A DNA stretch of 64,000 nucleotides from a virus. This document shows, in pieces, positions 19,417-27,166 of the stretch (position 1 is its first letter; each line of letters begins with the position of its first letter). The position numbers and the translations under genes were made by a program. The stretch is from IMG/VR virus record IMGVR_UViG_3300023184_000083, positions 1 to 64,000 of that record, one strand, 5' to 3'. Under the pieces are notes generated by a model. That model saw nothing but the letters and a program-made list of their open reading frames with translations. It searched no databases and had not been told where the DNA came from.

Positions 19417-19573
19417 CGCGTTCCACCAGAAGAGTTATATATTCGGTAAGGGTCATACCGATGGCTTCGGACTGATTCATAAGGCGGATTTTGAAGGCTG
19501 CAGGGATACGCAGAGTCAAGGTGACTACTGGTTTCGTAGGAAGAGAAGGCGGTCTACCTGTATTGTTCTTCAC
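19406..19573 (-). CDS. Small ribbon-helix-helix protein
   Basis: 55 residues, GTG start coupled (GTGA) to the upstream stop with GGAG 5 nt before it. VVTLTLRIPAAFKIRLMNQSEAIGMTLTEYITLLVER matches the RHH fold. It forms a tandem pair with the related RHH domain encoded next; both may be DNA-binding antitoxin- or repressor-like regulators. Confidence 0.6.
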   Translation of the reverse strand: MKNNTGRPPSLPTKPVVTLTLRIPAAFKIRLMNQSEAIGMTLTEYITLLVERDGA

Positions 19574-19836
19574 TTGGTCTCCATTCGGTTACGGGCGAAC
19601 TCGCCACACCAATAATCAGACTCTACTACTTCTTCTTTAGGGAAGCGGTGACAGATACCAGAGTCAGTTCCAGGGATAGCGTCGTAGTAGACACACTCTG
19701 GGCAGTTACGGGAAGGCTTAGTCCAGTCAGTCCACGTGACCTCTATCCGAGCAGGATTGGAAGTCTTTACTGGGTAAGGAGAGATGCTTTTTGATACATC
19801 CTCTACTTGCGGTTCGTATTTGGTATTTTCGGTCAT
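19570..19836 (-). CDS. Small cysteine-rich protein
   Basis: The ATG at 19836 overlaps the upstream stop (ATGA) and has GGAG upstream; longer versions overlap the whole neighbour. 88 residues with CPECVYYD..SGICHRFP..YWCGEF, four cysteines spaced as in small metal-binding domains. Confidence 0.65.
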   Translation of the reverse strand: MTENTKYEPQVEDVSKSISPYPVKTSNPARIEVTWTDWTKPSRNCPECVYYDAIPGTDSGICHRFPKEEVVESDYWCGEFARNRMETK

Positions 19837-20318
19837 TTTGCTTGCTCCTGTGCTTTCTTTTCTGGAATTTCGTAGAGTTGTCGTTGTAGGCCGGCGACTA
19901 CGGATTCGTAAACTCGGATAAAGTTCTTCTGCGCTTCCCATCCGTCTATGTTCCACGCAGCGTCCCCAAGTAGATTAATCGTCTCTTGTACCCCAACTGG
20001 AATTGGGGCTTCGTTTGCTACTCCGGAATTAACCTTCTTCACGACCCCAACTAAAATTGCCCAAGCAACTTGGGGTAACGGTTGTTCCCCAACTTTATTC
20101 AGGGTATCCATATAGGTACGTCGGATGTCTGCTGGCTTCGGCATGAACTTGTCAGTCGCTACGATTCGCAGGAATGCTTGCTTGGCGTCTCGGTACTCCA
20201 CATCATGGAGGATGTCAAACCATGCGCGTAAGACAACCTTCTTATCTGTCTCGTAAAGAGTTTGGTTGTATGATGCAAATACTTGCATTACCAGTTCTTC
20301 TAGTTCAGGCTTGGTCAC
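19833..20318 (-). CDS. Putative helicase loader (gp39/G39P-like)
   Basis: 161 residues. The N-terminal helical domain VMQVFASYN...AWFDILHDVEYRDAKQAFLRI followed by KFMPKPADIRR matches the pattern of G39P-type helicase loaders/inhibitors. The C-terminal region is unrelated. It is coupled (ATGA) to the replication-like gene upstream. Assigned by pattern, not by alignment. Confidence 0.55.
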   Translation of the reverse strand: MTKPELEELVMQVFASYNQTLYETDKKVVLRAWFDILHDVEYRDAKQAFLRIVATDKFMPKPADIRRTYMDTLNKVGEQPLPQVAWAILVGVVKKVNSGVANEAPIPVGVQETINLLGDAAWNIDGWEAQKNFIRVYESVVAGLQRQLYEIPEKKAQEQAK

Positions 20319-20677
20319 CAGTCTGTTCCCTTCTCACGTTTGTCGTATAAGTCCAGAAAGCGCTCTATGTGTTCTGCATCCCTAAGGATGAGACTAACAT
20401 CGTCGTACTTCTTGTTTGCGCGGTTGCGTCCCATGTGGAAGTCAGAGAAGGTACAGCCCTCTATGGCGTTTTGTACTCTCTCTAATCCATAGTCATGAAT
20501 TGCGGCTCCTATACATTGCCGACGTTTATCATCAAGAATTGGCCGCGACTTCTCCAGCATGTTGGTCCAGAAGTTAAACGCGTTGATGATGTCTTCTTCC
20601 GCCACCGCTGCAGTCTTTGAGGCTTGAGACATTTTGTGAGCAGACTTACGTCTACCCCTCTTAGTAGGTTCTGTCAT
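20315..20677 (-). CDS. Replication-associated protein, C-terminal DnaD/primosome-like
   Basis: 120 residues with a basic N-terminus (KRGRRKSAHK) and a C-terminal segment HMGRNRANKKYDDVSLILRDAEHIERFL that resembles the end of phage primosomal proteins. Paired with the helicase loader. The promoter TATAGT lies exactly 6 nt before its ATG, so it is predicted to be leaderless. Confidence 0.5.
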   Translation of the reverse strand: MTEPTKRGRRKSAHKMSQASKTAAVAEEDIINAFNFWTNMLEKSRPILDDKRRQCIGAAIHDYGLERVQNAIEGCTFSDFHMGRNRANKKYDDVSLILRDAEHIERFLDLYDKREKGTDW

Positions 20678-20713
20678 AGTTTCACTATACCGTTCAATCG
20701 GTAATTAGAGCAA
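20678..20713 (-). promoter_or_regulatory. Promoter with operator-like inverted repeat, leaderless
   Basis: On the minus strand: TTGCTC, 18 nt, TATAGT, GAAACT, ATG. ACCG and CGGT arms flank ATTGAA across the spacer/-10 junction, a possible operator. Confidence 0.5.
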
Positions 20714-20954
20714 TGTCTTAAAGAAATAACGTTACTAACAATTTAGTGTCACTAACCCCTTTGAAGGGGGTCCGGGGGAAACTTTACGAAATTCAATTTG
20801 AATTCCGCGCAGCACAAAAAGGATTCCATTTTTCAGGAATGTTTTTTGTAGATGCTTGGCGCGCCATCTGTTGTGTCTCCGAAGTTACCATCAAAAGTCC
20901 CGAGACGCAAGTCAAGGAGAAAAATATTTTTATTCCGTGTGGGGAACAGTACCC

Positions 20955-20963
20955 TGTGGATAA
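20955..20963 (-). promoter_or_regulatory. Exact DnaA box
   Basis: TGTGGATAA on the plus strand, located 130 nt from a dispersed repeat copy. Confidence 0.55.
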
Positions 20964-21092
20964 CTACTTGTAGTGTAGTCTAGTCGGCAGCCGGGGCATT
21001 TCCTCCTTTCGTACCGGCTACGTTCCCGGGTGTGTAGCAGATGTAGAAGTAGGTGGCTCATCCGTCTCCGCCCGGGAACACTTTCGCATTCC

Positions 21093-21121
21093 TTTCCACC
21101 ACCGTCGCTGCTTACGATAAA
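21093..21121 (+). repeat. Dispersed repeat, copy 1 (divergent)
   Basis: TTTCCACCACCGTCGCTGCTT; one mismatch to the core CCGCCACCGTC. Between the 20677 promoter region and the DUF1599-like gene. Confidence 0.6.
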
Positions 21122-21123
21122 TT

Positions 21124-21654
21124 TTACGCCGACGCCGGCGATTCAAAATCCTCCAGCGGTAGTAGGAACGTATCTGTTTCCCACAAAATTCCAACAGCCG
21201 CGTAACCGATGACGTCCATAAAGTTGTCAATCATGGATTCGTTCCAGGGGTTCTTGAGATTTGATGTCAAGTTCTCCAGGCGTGCAATCTTGTCGTGCAT
21301 TCGGACGACGAGGCCGGTAGTCCCGAATCTCGCGATGTTCTCTGGACCATAGTCTGACTGCTTACGAATCAGTGTCTTGAGTAGCAGGTCGTCTTCCTGG
21401 AGGTAGTTTTCAAATTGGCAATCGGATTGCGTATGCCCCGCGTGCATCCCCAGGGCCCCCAGTTCAATCCAACATTTTTCACGATTTTCTTTAGACATGG
21501 CCGCCGGCCCTTGAGGCTGCATGATTATGTCAATAAATTTATCTAAACATTCTCGCACGTCGTAGAGTTTTACTTCTTCAGCCATCTCTGCCGCGCGCCA
21601 ATAAATCTTCTGCACCGCAAAGCGCGCTGCCTCGTTCCAAGTTTTCATAGCCAT
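21124..21654 (-). CDS. DUF1599/Nmad1-like protein
   Basis: 176 residues. The conserved block KQSDYGPENIARFGTTGLVVRMHDKIARLENL, then ESMIDNFMDVIGYAAVGILW, is characteristic of the DUF1599 family found in actinophages and linked by others to nucleotide modification. The N-terminal helical region is extra. It overlaps the upstream gene by 10 nt. Confidence 0.75.
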   Translation of the reverse strand: MAMKTWNEAARFAVQKIYWRAAEMAEEVKLYDVRECLDKFIDIIMQPQGPAAMSKENREKCWIELGALGMHAGHTQSDCQFENYLQEDDLLLKTLIRKQSDYGPENIARFGTTGLVVRMHDKIARLENLTSNLKNPWNESMIDNFMDVIGYAAVGILWETDTFLLPLEDFESPASA

Positions 21655-22073
21655 TTCTCCCAGTTAATCTTCGGTAGAGGGTTGCCCTCCAACATTTCCA
21701 CAACAGTTTCCAGCATCCTGCCTAGAATCTTTTGCCAGATGTAATCTCTGTAGTCTTTTTCGTAGTTGTTTTCTAATTTTTCCATGATGGCTGTTACCAG
21801 AGAATCTGGGAACGCTGCGATTATTTGTCCTTTTTCAGTTCCTGGGAAAAGGTTGGGGCAAACCGTCATGTCCAACGCGCTGTCTTTATAATGCATTCCC
21901 TGGATGACGACATCTGGTCCGGCACCTACGAAGAGTAAGGAACCCATTTCGTCAGGAGTTATTTCTCTGATGGCCTTAGACGTGGCAGGGTATTTTTTTG
22001 AGAATTCGCGCAGCGCCTCAAGGGCCTGTTCCGCTGTTTCATATTCAGAAATTTCGTAGGGTTCGTCTGTCAT
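21645..22073 (-). CDS. Acidic hypothetical protein
   Basis: 142 residues, no recognised domain. The ribosome binding site GGAAAG comes from repeat copy 2, which overlaps the 5' region. A TTGACA with 18-nt spacing to TACGGT lies upstream, with the repeat inside the promoter. Confidence 0.65.
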   Translation of the reverse strand: MTDEPYEISEYETAEQALEALREFSKKYPATSKAIREITPDEMGSLLFVGAGPDVVIQGMHYKDSALDMTVCPNLFPGTEKGQIIAAFPDSLVTAIMEKLENNYEKDYRDYIWQKILGRMLETVVEMLEGNPLPKINWEKWL

Positions 22074-22079
22074 GATTGC

Positions 22080-22100
22080 TTTCCGCCACCGTAGCGGCTT
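22080..22100 (+). repeat. Dispersed repeat, copy 2
   Basis: TTTCCGCCACCGTAGCGGCTT. Overlaps the promoter and ribosome binding site of the minus-strand gene at 22073. Confidence 0.6.
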
Positions 22101-22194
22101 GGGGAGTGTTTTGTCAAGTGCTGAAGAAAAAGATTTTTTAAAAAATCCTATTTCCTTCGCGCTCGTTGTATTTTGTTGTAATAAAGTTCACTCC

Positions 22195-22566
22195 ATGGAT
22201 AACACTACACGTTTTGAACTTTATATCCGAGCCTTGGAACAATTCGCCGGACGTGAGGGTCATACCAGAGTCCCGGCCGTTCACGTTGAGAACGTTGACG
22301 GCACTGATGTGCATGTCGGGGCTTGGGTGGGTTACACTAGACAGCGTCGCAAGAAGGGATTCCTTCCCGCGGAACGAATCCAAAAACTTGAAAATTTGCG
22401 TGAATGGACGTGGGGCCCTCTGAAGCCAGGGCCGGCGACCAATAATAATAGAAATTCTGAGATTCTTGGGATGCGCAGCCAGGGGATGACGCTTCGTCAA
22501 ATTGCAGATTCGTTTGACTTGAGCCGTCAGCGCATTCACCAGATTGTGAAGAAAACTAATGCCTGA
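22195..22566 (+). CDS. Helicase-associated-domain protein with C-terminal HTH
   Basis: The ATG at 22195 is used; a longer frame from 22072 runs through promoter and repeat DNA. 123 residues. The first 75 match the helicase-associated (HA) domain pattern: REGHTRVP, GAWVGYTRQRRKKGFL, RIQKLENLREWTWGP. The end, MTLRQIADSFDLSRQRIHQIVKK, is a sigma-70 region-4-like HTH. This suggests a DNA-binding regulator made of two binding modules. Confidence 0.7.
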   Translation: MDNTTRFELYIRALEQFAGREGHTRVPAVHVENVDGTDVHVGAWVGYTRQRRKKGFLPAERIQKLENLREWTWGPLKPGPATNNNRNSEILGMRSQGMTLRQIADSFDLSRQRIHQIVKKTNA

Positions 22567-22816
22567 CTGGGGACCTCCCGATTGGGATGAAGACTTCGGC
22601 GATGTGGATGATTTAGATTTTACTGCTGTACGCACGGGTTTGTATTTCTTTTTAATTGGAACGTTCTTCCAGGCGGCCGGCGCTTTTGCAATTTTTAAAA
22701 TTTTGCATAATGCAGATGTTATATCTGGTGCTCCGGGATGGCGGGCTTGCTACGTAGCGGTCTTGTCACTGAATATTTTGCGACTTTTTGACCGTGTCTT
22801 CTGGCGTCGTCGCTGA
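22559..22816 (+). CDS. Small membrane protein
   Basis: 85 residues overlapping the previous gene. An acidic N-terminus (DWDEDFGDVDDLD) is followed by two hydrophobic helices (FFLIGTFFQAAGAFAIF and ACYVAVLSLNILRLF) and an RRR tail. Function unknown. Confidence 0.6.
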   Translation: MPDWGPPDWDEDFGDVDDLDFTAVRTGLYFFLIGTFFQAAGAFAIFKILHNADVISGAPGWRACYVAVLSLNILRLFDRVFWRRR

Positions 22817-22818
22817 GA

Positions 22819-23025
22819 TTAATTAACTCTATTGCGGACAGGCCACTGGTCTACCGGTTCACACGCTGTGCCGGCGAAGTTAATCATTGCTTCTTCAACA
22901 CCGCACGCTGAGCAAATCTCAGTTTTATTATCGGAACGCGATATCGCTCCAGGGTATTCCGCTGGCTGTTCATTATTTGGAATCCACGAGTCAGCGCAAC
23001 GTGGACAAATGTGAGGGACGTTCAT
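22819..23025 (-). CDS. Small zinc-ribbon protein
   Basis: 68 residues: ICPRC near the N-terminus, then the motif YPGAISRSDNKTEICSACG, recurring in actinophage small proteins. Two CxxC knuckles indicate one zinc. Coupled (ATGA) to the upstream gene. Confidence 0.7.
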   Translation of the reverse strand: MNVPHICPRCADSWIPNNEQPAEYPGAISRSDNKTEICSACGVEEAMINFAGTACEPVDQWPVRNRVN

Positions 23026-23150
23026 AAGTCTTCTCCTTTAGTAAGTGGTTTAAGTTTATCGCCGGCAATTAGTTTTGCCAACCTCTTCCGCCACCGTCGC
23101 ACGTTGTAAACACTTACCACGTAGCGCAGCGGCGCTGTTGTTTTTTTCAT
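23022..23150 (-). CDS. Short basic protein overlapping repeat copy 3
   Basis: 42 residues from the ATG at 23150; upstream start choices reach 23297 but would overlap the VWA gene end. Highly basic in the middle (NVRRWRKRLAKL), a segment encoded by the complement of the dispersed repeat. Possibly a genuine short gene that has absorbed the repeat; certainty is low. Confidence 0.4.
   Translation of the reverse strand: MKKTTAPLRYVVSVYNVRRWRKRLAKLIAGDKLKPLTKGEDL
23085..23111 (+). repeat. Dispersed repeat, copy 3
   Basis: CTTCCGCCACCGTCGCACGTT, followed by GTAAAC. Overlaps a short minus-strand reading frame. Confidence 0.65.
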
Positions 23151-23283
23151 TTTTTTTGATGACCCCTGGAGGTCTGGGGGAGAAAAGCCAGTGCCCCTTG
23201 GCCGTGAGCCGAAAGAACTCACAACCAAAGGGCTGGCTACACACATGCTGGGGGGCAGTTCACGTGTGCGAACGTTTTTCACT

Positions 23284-24777
23284 TTAGCGCACCTCATCGT
23301 CGGCTAGTGAAACACCTTGCTTATCTTGCCAAGTGCGCTTAAACATATGTCCCCACTGGCGACGAGCAGACTGTCCACGCTGGAGAGCCTTCAACTGAAC
23401 TAGTGCTTCTTCAACATGAGGAAGAACGATGATGCGGTTTTTCTTGCAGTAGTTGATGCATTGCATCGCCAGCATTTCAGAGAACCCTTGGTTAGGTCCG
23501 CAGACGCCACCATCGGTCACCCACACCACTGGAGCGTTAGAGCGTTGCCGATGCTTCACTGCCCATTCAAGTGCAGGGAAGTCAACGGAGTTGCCACCAC
23601 CCACTGCTGGGAGTTCGTCAACCATTTTGCCTTTATCAGCGACTATCCACATGTTCGTACCACCAGCCGAGTAATCCATGTCGGCGTAAATTGCGACAGT
23701 TGCACCGGGGGAGGCTTCAACGATTTGACGAATTTGGTCATGAGTAAATGACATTGAACCTGAACCGTCAATAACAACAACGCCACCGAGACCACGAGAC
23801 ACCTTGTCAAAGATGCGCTTGTCAGGGTCGGTGAGCATGCGATGTAAACGACGAGGAGAGCGACCAACATTAGAAGCAACACGCTTCTTACCGATGTTCC
23901 CACGAGTCTGTTTTGGCATTGGCAACTTTTCAATTACTAGTTCAGCCCAATAAGGGACGTTGCTATGCATTGAATCGGGGGTGATGTTCTTAAAGCGTTC
24001 AGACTCTTCTGCCTCTGTCTTTGGTGACACGCCTTTGTTGGAGTGTTCACGCTTAGAAGATTTATCTTCACCCTTTGTTGCGAGTGATGATTCTTCCGAT
24101 GAAGATTCTTGTTCTTCTTGTTCGTCAGGTGCAGGCATTCCTGCAAGACGGTCTACCCATTCAGCAATTTTTTCTGTATAGACAAAGCCTGATGGAGCAA
24201 GTTTAATTTGAGTGTGAACGCTAGTTGAAGCGAGACGACCAGTACGGTATGCCTTTTCCATTTCCTTTACTGCTCGCTTAGAGATATCAGCAAGTACTTT
24301 GCCCCACAAACGATTATGACGACGAACGCCATTAAGGTATGCCTTGTTAGACGCAGTGCCAGCAGTGGTGATTGCCATATGAACAGCAGTCTGCCAGTTG
24401 TTTTGTGCAGTGATGCGTTCTCCGTCAGCAGTTTCTCCACCGTCCGTAAGATGTTCCATTACTGGAAAGCCAGCCTTACCACACAGAAAGTTGACACGAA
24501 GTTCTTCTACAACAGTGAGCGCTTGGATGGAAGCGATTCCACGCTTCTGCCATTGCTCCCACTCTCCAGCAGGAGAAACTTTTGCATGCATCATTTCGTG
24601 CGCACGAACACAGCGTTCCATTTCGTTGTTCGCAGTCGGTACACGCATTGCACGACCGACGATTGAAGTCGCTGGAATACCACGGCGTGGCTCACACGAT
24701 TCAACGAGCCACTGTCCGTGTTCCGTGTCCTTGCGAGAAAGCCATTCAGGCTCCGCAATGATTTGGATATCAGTCAT
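23284..24777 (-). CDS. CobT-like VWA protein with N-terminal HExxH motif
   Basis: 497 residues. The N-terminal part has HEMMH (about residue 60), a zinc metallopeptidase-type motif in the position where family members carry one. The middle is a charged low-complexity region (EEQESSSEESS). The C-terminus is a VWA domain with a DGSGSMS metal-ion site and TDGGV. The gene pairs with the AAA+ ATPase upstream, as CobS/CobT and MoxR/VWA pairs do. Such pairs act as ATP-driven remodelling or metal-insertion machines; no cobalamin gene is near, so that role is unlikely here. Confidence 0.8.
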   Translation of the reverse strand: MTDIQIIAEPEWLSRKDTEHGQWLVESCEPRRGIPATSIVGRAMRVPTANNEMERCVRAHEMMHAKVSPAGEWEQWQKRGIASIQALTVVEELRVNFLCGKAGFPVMEHLTDGGETADGERITAQNNWQTAVHMAITTAGTASNKAYLNGVRRHNRLWGKVLADISKRAVKEMEKAYRTGRLASTSVHTQIKLAPSGFVYTEKIAEWVDRLAGMPAPDEQEEQESSSEESSLATKGEDKSSKREHSNKGVSPKTEAEESERFKNITPDSMHSNVPYWAELVIEKLPMPKQTRGNIGKKRVASNVGRSPRRLHRMLTDPDKRIFDKVSRGLGGVVVIDGSGSMSFTHDQIRQIVEASPGATVAIYADMDYSAGGTNMWIVADKGKMVDELPAVGGGNSVDFPALEWAVKHRQRSNAPVVWVTDGGVCGPNQGFSEMLAMQCINYCKKNRIIVLPHVEEALVQLKALQRGQSARRQWGHMFKRTWQDKQGVSLADDEVR

Positions 24778-25502
24778 TACGACACTCCGTTGATTGCGAT
24801 TGCGTCAAGGATTGATTCTGCACGGTCACGAAAGACGATTTGAGCAGCACGTTCTTTACCGAGCGTCTTGCGCATTTGGTCAAACGCCATGAAGGCACGA
24901 AGCGACAAGCGACGAGCGCCAGCGTCAGCCATTTTCACAGCGTAGTCACGAAGGTCAGGAGACAAACGAGCGAGAGCGTTCGGGTGAGGCTGATTAATGC
25001 GAACACGAATTGGGAAACGGTCAGTCAGCGCAGTTGGCAACTCTTCCATGTTTTCCACATTAGTCGTCATAACAACAGAGAAGCCTTGGCGAGGACGATG
25101 CATACGACCAGTCTCAGGGTTTTCCCATGATGCTGATTCAGGAGAGTCCATCATTGCTAAGAGCGTTGACGACACATCGCCCGACGCCTTGTCAATTTCG
25201 TCAGCGACGAGACGACCACCAATGATGCCGTTGCCTTCCCAAGCCTTTAAAGCGGCTCCAGCGACCCAAGAGAATTTACCTTCTCCGTCAGGCATGAAAG
25301 CGCCAGTGACGTCCATGTTGGTCATATCTTCTGTGCAGACCATGCGAAACGCACCGCCTTGTGTATCTCCAGTAGTGAGACCAGCGAATGTCTTGCCAGT
25401 TCCTGGAGGACCGAACAGGATGACACGGTCAATGCCAGCGTCCATGCAGTCTTGTACTTCTTGCCAACAGTCGGGCAATGGGGTTGATGTTGAGTTTTCC
25501 AC
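24777..25502 (-). CDS. MoxR/CobS-type AAA+ ATPase
   Basis: 241 residues, GTG start with AAAGGG upstream. Walker A GPPGTGKT, Walker B LVADEIDK, sensor TTNVEN and the arginine-finger region PTALTDRFPIRVRI are all present. Its stop overlaps the start of its VWA partner. A promoter of the main family lies about 40 nt upstream, giving a leadered message. Confidence 0.85.
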   Translation of the reverse strand: MENSTSTPLPDCWQEVQDCMDAGIDRVILFGPPGTGKTFAGLTTGDTQGGAFRMVCTEDMTNMDVTGAFMPDGEGKFSWVAGAALKAWEGNGIIGGRLVADEIDKASGDVSSTLLAMMDSPESASWENPETGRMHRPRQGFSVVMTTNVENMEELPTALTDRFPIRVRINQPHPNALARLSPDLRDYAVKMADAGARRLSLRAFMAFDQMRKTLGKERAAQIVFRDRAESILDAIAINGVS

Positions 25503-25544
25503 GGTAGTAATCCCTTTCGGATGTGGTTGTTTATTACATGTACC

Positions 25545-25573
25545 AAGTTATCCGTTATTAAGAACAACGACAA
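25545..25573 (-). promoter_or_regulatory. Main-family promoter, leadered
   Basis: TTGTCG, 17 nt containing TTAATAACGGA, TAACTT. Drives the AAA+/VWA operon with a leader of about 36 nt. Confidence 0.75.
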
Positions 25574-25583
25574 CCTTGGTTAG

Positions 25584-26081
25584 TTATTTTTTTTCTGCTT
25601 TTCTATCAGCCTTCTCGTCACGAATTTCCCACAAGCCTTTTTTAACTTTGCGGAATGTCTGTGACTCGGAAACAAACTTAAGTGTCGTCTGATAAGAGAA
25701 GCCAGCAATTTCTGTCAGTTGTTCTGTAGTGAACTGTTCAAACAAGTGGTCTTTAGTCCACTCCAAGAAGGCGTCGTACTTATCTGCACGTTTCGGAATC
25801 GGGGTTATGACTACGCCATCTTCAAGGGTCTCGTCACAAAACTGAGGTACCAGTTCTTCAATGATGTCTGTAGGTATCCCATACGACCCAAGGAAGCGAG
25901 AAGCCTTGCCACGACCGTCCCATACCTGTAAACAATAGAGGGCACGAACACGACTAGATATGGAGAACGTGACAGTGCGGGGCACGGAGAACACGTCTCC
26001 GTACTCTTGTTTTGCTTCGTCCCACAAAGACTTATGTGTCTCTAGTATCTCTGTATCTGTAATCATTTTCTTTAATGCCAT
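25584..26081 (-). CDS. Hypothetical protein, possible DNA-binding C-terminus
   Basis: 165 residues. The C-terminal part (FTTEQLTEIAGFSYQTTLKFVSESQTFRKVKKGLWEIRD) has a winged-helix-like order and ends in a lysine-rich tail. Expressed as a leaderless message from the promoter directly upstream. Confidence 0.65.
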   Translation of the reverse strand: MALKKMITDTEILETHKSLWDEAKQEYGDVFSVPRTVTFSISSRVRALYCLQVWDGRGKASRFLGSYGIPTDIIEELVPQFCDETLEDGVVITPIPKRADKYDAFLEWTKDHLFEQFTTEQLTEIAGFSYQTTLKFVSESQTFRKVKKGLWEIRDEKADRKAEKK

Positions 26082-26116
26082 ACCTTTAACCTATCCGTTA
26101 TTAACCATAATGACAA
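26082..26116 (-). promoter_or_regulatory. Main-family promoter, leaderless
   Basis: TTGTCA, 17 nt with TTAATAACGGA, TAGGTT, AAAGGT, ATG at 26081. Confidence 0.85.
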
Positions 26117-26172
26117 CCCGCAGTATTAAATATTCGCATATTTTTTTACACTCTGGCAGCAAGTGAGGCATC

Positions 26173-26201
26173 ATTCAACCCTTTATTAGGGCCGGCTGCA
26201 A
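26173..26201 (-). promoter_or_regulatory. Orphan main-family promoter
   Basis: TTGCAG, 17 nt with CTAATAAAGGG, TTGAAT. The only frame downstream is 26 codons ending RVVIMVNNG inside the next promoter. It may be a relic of a deleted gene or drive a short RNA. Confidence 0.5.
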
Positions 26202-26261
26202 CCTGAGCCCCGAGATAATGTTAGAATTTTAAGACAATCTTTCACCAGAACGGGACTCGTC

Positions 26262-26516
26262 ATGAAAAAGAAAAGCCAACTTCACGCACCAGTAGAAGCA
26301 ATCTCATATCTCTTGGAGCCTTCTCCGATTGTTGAAGGAGTTCAAATGGGAGCCCCGGCGGCACCGGCGGCAGAAGAGCCAAAGAAGAAGCCAAAGAAGG
26401 TTGAAGAACCAGTAGCCGAAGCAGTGGTAGAGCCAGTGGTTGAAGCAGCAGCAGAAGTTGTTGCAGAGCCAGTCGCAGAAGTAGTAGAAGCAGCAGCAGA
26501 ACCCGCTGCTGAATAA
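26262..26516 (+). CDS. Low-complexity Ala/Glu/Pro/Val protein
   Basis: 84 residues. A short lysine-containing N-terminus, a KKKPKK patch, then repeats of EP(V/A)(A/V)E(A/V). No fold is expected for the tail; such proteins can act as spacers or nucleoid-associated factors. A possible -10 (TTAGAAT) lies 33 nt upstream. A bidirectional terminator follows. Confidence 0.6.
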   Translation: MKKKSQLHAPVEAISYLLEPSPIVEGVQMGAPAAPAAEEPKKKPKKVEEPVAEAVVEPVVEAAAEVVAEPVAEVVEAAAEPAAE

Positions 26517-26524
26517 ATAAACGT

Positions 26525-26597
26525 AAAAAGGCAGGGTCTTCCGCCACCGTCGCCGCTTTCAATGAGCAGCAGACGGGGCCAAGGGCCCTGCTTTTTG
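26525..26597. terminator. Bidirectional terminator with a dispersed repeat in its loop
   Basis: AAAAAGGCAGGG pairs with CCCTGCTTTTT; between them lie repeat copy 4 and an inner GGGGCC-AA-GGGCCC hairpin. It separates convergent genes at 26516 and 26600. Confidence 0.7.
26538..26560 (+). repeat. Dispersed repeat, copy 4
   Basis: CTTCCGCCACCGTCGCCGCTT inside the loop of a terminator, which suggests insertion between the arms. Confidence 0.7.
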
Positions 26598-26599
26598 TT

Positions 26600-26860
26600 T
26601 TAGTAAGTTACGTCGCGCTCGTCAGCGCATTTTAAACAACATGCGTATTTGACCGGTACATCTTGAGAGTCAATTGCATATTCCCAGATGGGCTCATCGT
26701 CTACAAACTCGTCTACGCACCAAGCGCAGTATCCGGAGTCCCGCCCCCAGACGATTTGAATCGGGGACGCCTCAGCACAGGAGGGACACTGTTCATCTTC
26801 GTTAACCCATCCAGTCTTCTTGCAAGTGAAGCAATCTTCCAGTGCGTTCATCTCAGGCAT
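26600..26860 (-). CDS. Zinc-finger protein with three CxxC pairs
   Basis: The ATG at 26860 follows GAGGAAGCCG and overlaps the upstream stop. 86 residues with CFTCKK, CPSC, CAWC and CLKC, enough for two zinc ions. Function unknown. Confidence 0.65.
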   Translation of the reverse strand: MPEMNALEDCFTCKKTGWVNEDEQCPSCAEASPIQIVWGRDSGYCAWCVDEFVDDEPIWEYAIDSQDVPVKYACCLKCADERDVTY

Positions 26861-27131
26861 CGGCTTCCTCTGTGAATTCAACGACGATTTCGTCATGCAT
26901 CCCAGCGAGAGCGTTACCGTCAATGAACATGTCTTGGTCATTAGTGATTTCAAAGAAACCTTTGGTCCAGTAGCCGTTGTCGTTTAGGAAGTCGTACTTG
27001 TCGTTCCAAGTTAGGTCTACCCAGTTTTCAGGGAGCACCGATGTGTCGGGGACCGAGAAGTAATCCCATTTCAGGGGCATCTCGCCAATCATCTTGGGAT
27101 AGCGAAGTTCTGTGCAGGTGCGGTAGTTCAT
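26853..27131 (-). CDS. Acidic hypothetical protein
   Basis: 92 residues, tryptophan- and aspartate-rich, ending EFTEEADA. The high acidic content is typical of the small proteins in this block. Leaderless from the promoter immediately upstream. Confidence 0.65.
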   Translation of the reverse strand: MNYRTCTELRYPKMIGEMPLKWDYFSVPDTSVLPENWVDLTWNDKYDFLNDNGYWTKGFFEITNDQDMFIDGNALAGMHDEIVVEFTEEADA

Positions 27132-27166
27132 ACATTCAACCTAACCGTTATTAGGGTCAATGACAA
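27132..27166 (-). promoter_or_regulatory. Main-family promoter, leaderless, overlapping the upstream CDS end
   Basis: TTGTCA, 17 nt with CTAATAACGGT, TAGGTT, GAATGT, ATG. The TAG of the -10 is the stop codon of the preceding gene. Confidence 0.85.

Larger units (their letters stand above)
20714..21123. other. Non-coding region with DnaA box, A/T palindrome and one CCGCCACCGTC-type repeat
   Basis: Contains an AATTC-AATTT-GAATT inverted repeat near 20788-20802, an exact DnaA box (20955-20963), two copies of CCCGGG, and a repeat copy at 21093-21121. A plus-strand reading frame at 20746-20973 shows no recognisable features. It may be a replication or regulatory segment. Confidence 0.4.

Noticed and set aside
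20601-20616. CTTCCGCCACCGCTGC inside the 20315-20677 gene as an eleventh repeat
   Set aside because: It only matches the first 11-12 bases and encodes an ordinary Ala-Glu stretch (AAVAEE); treated as coincidence.
20746-20973. 75-codon plus-strand frame in the 20.7-21.1 kb gap
   Set aside because: No ribosome binding site, unrelated to any pattern I know, and it overlaps the palindrome and DnaA box. It is more likely non-coding DNA.
23284-25502. Cobalt chelatase for cobalamin synthesis
   Set aside because: Only the CobS/CobT-like pair is present, with no CobN or other pathway gene.
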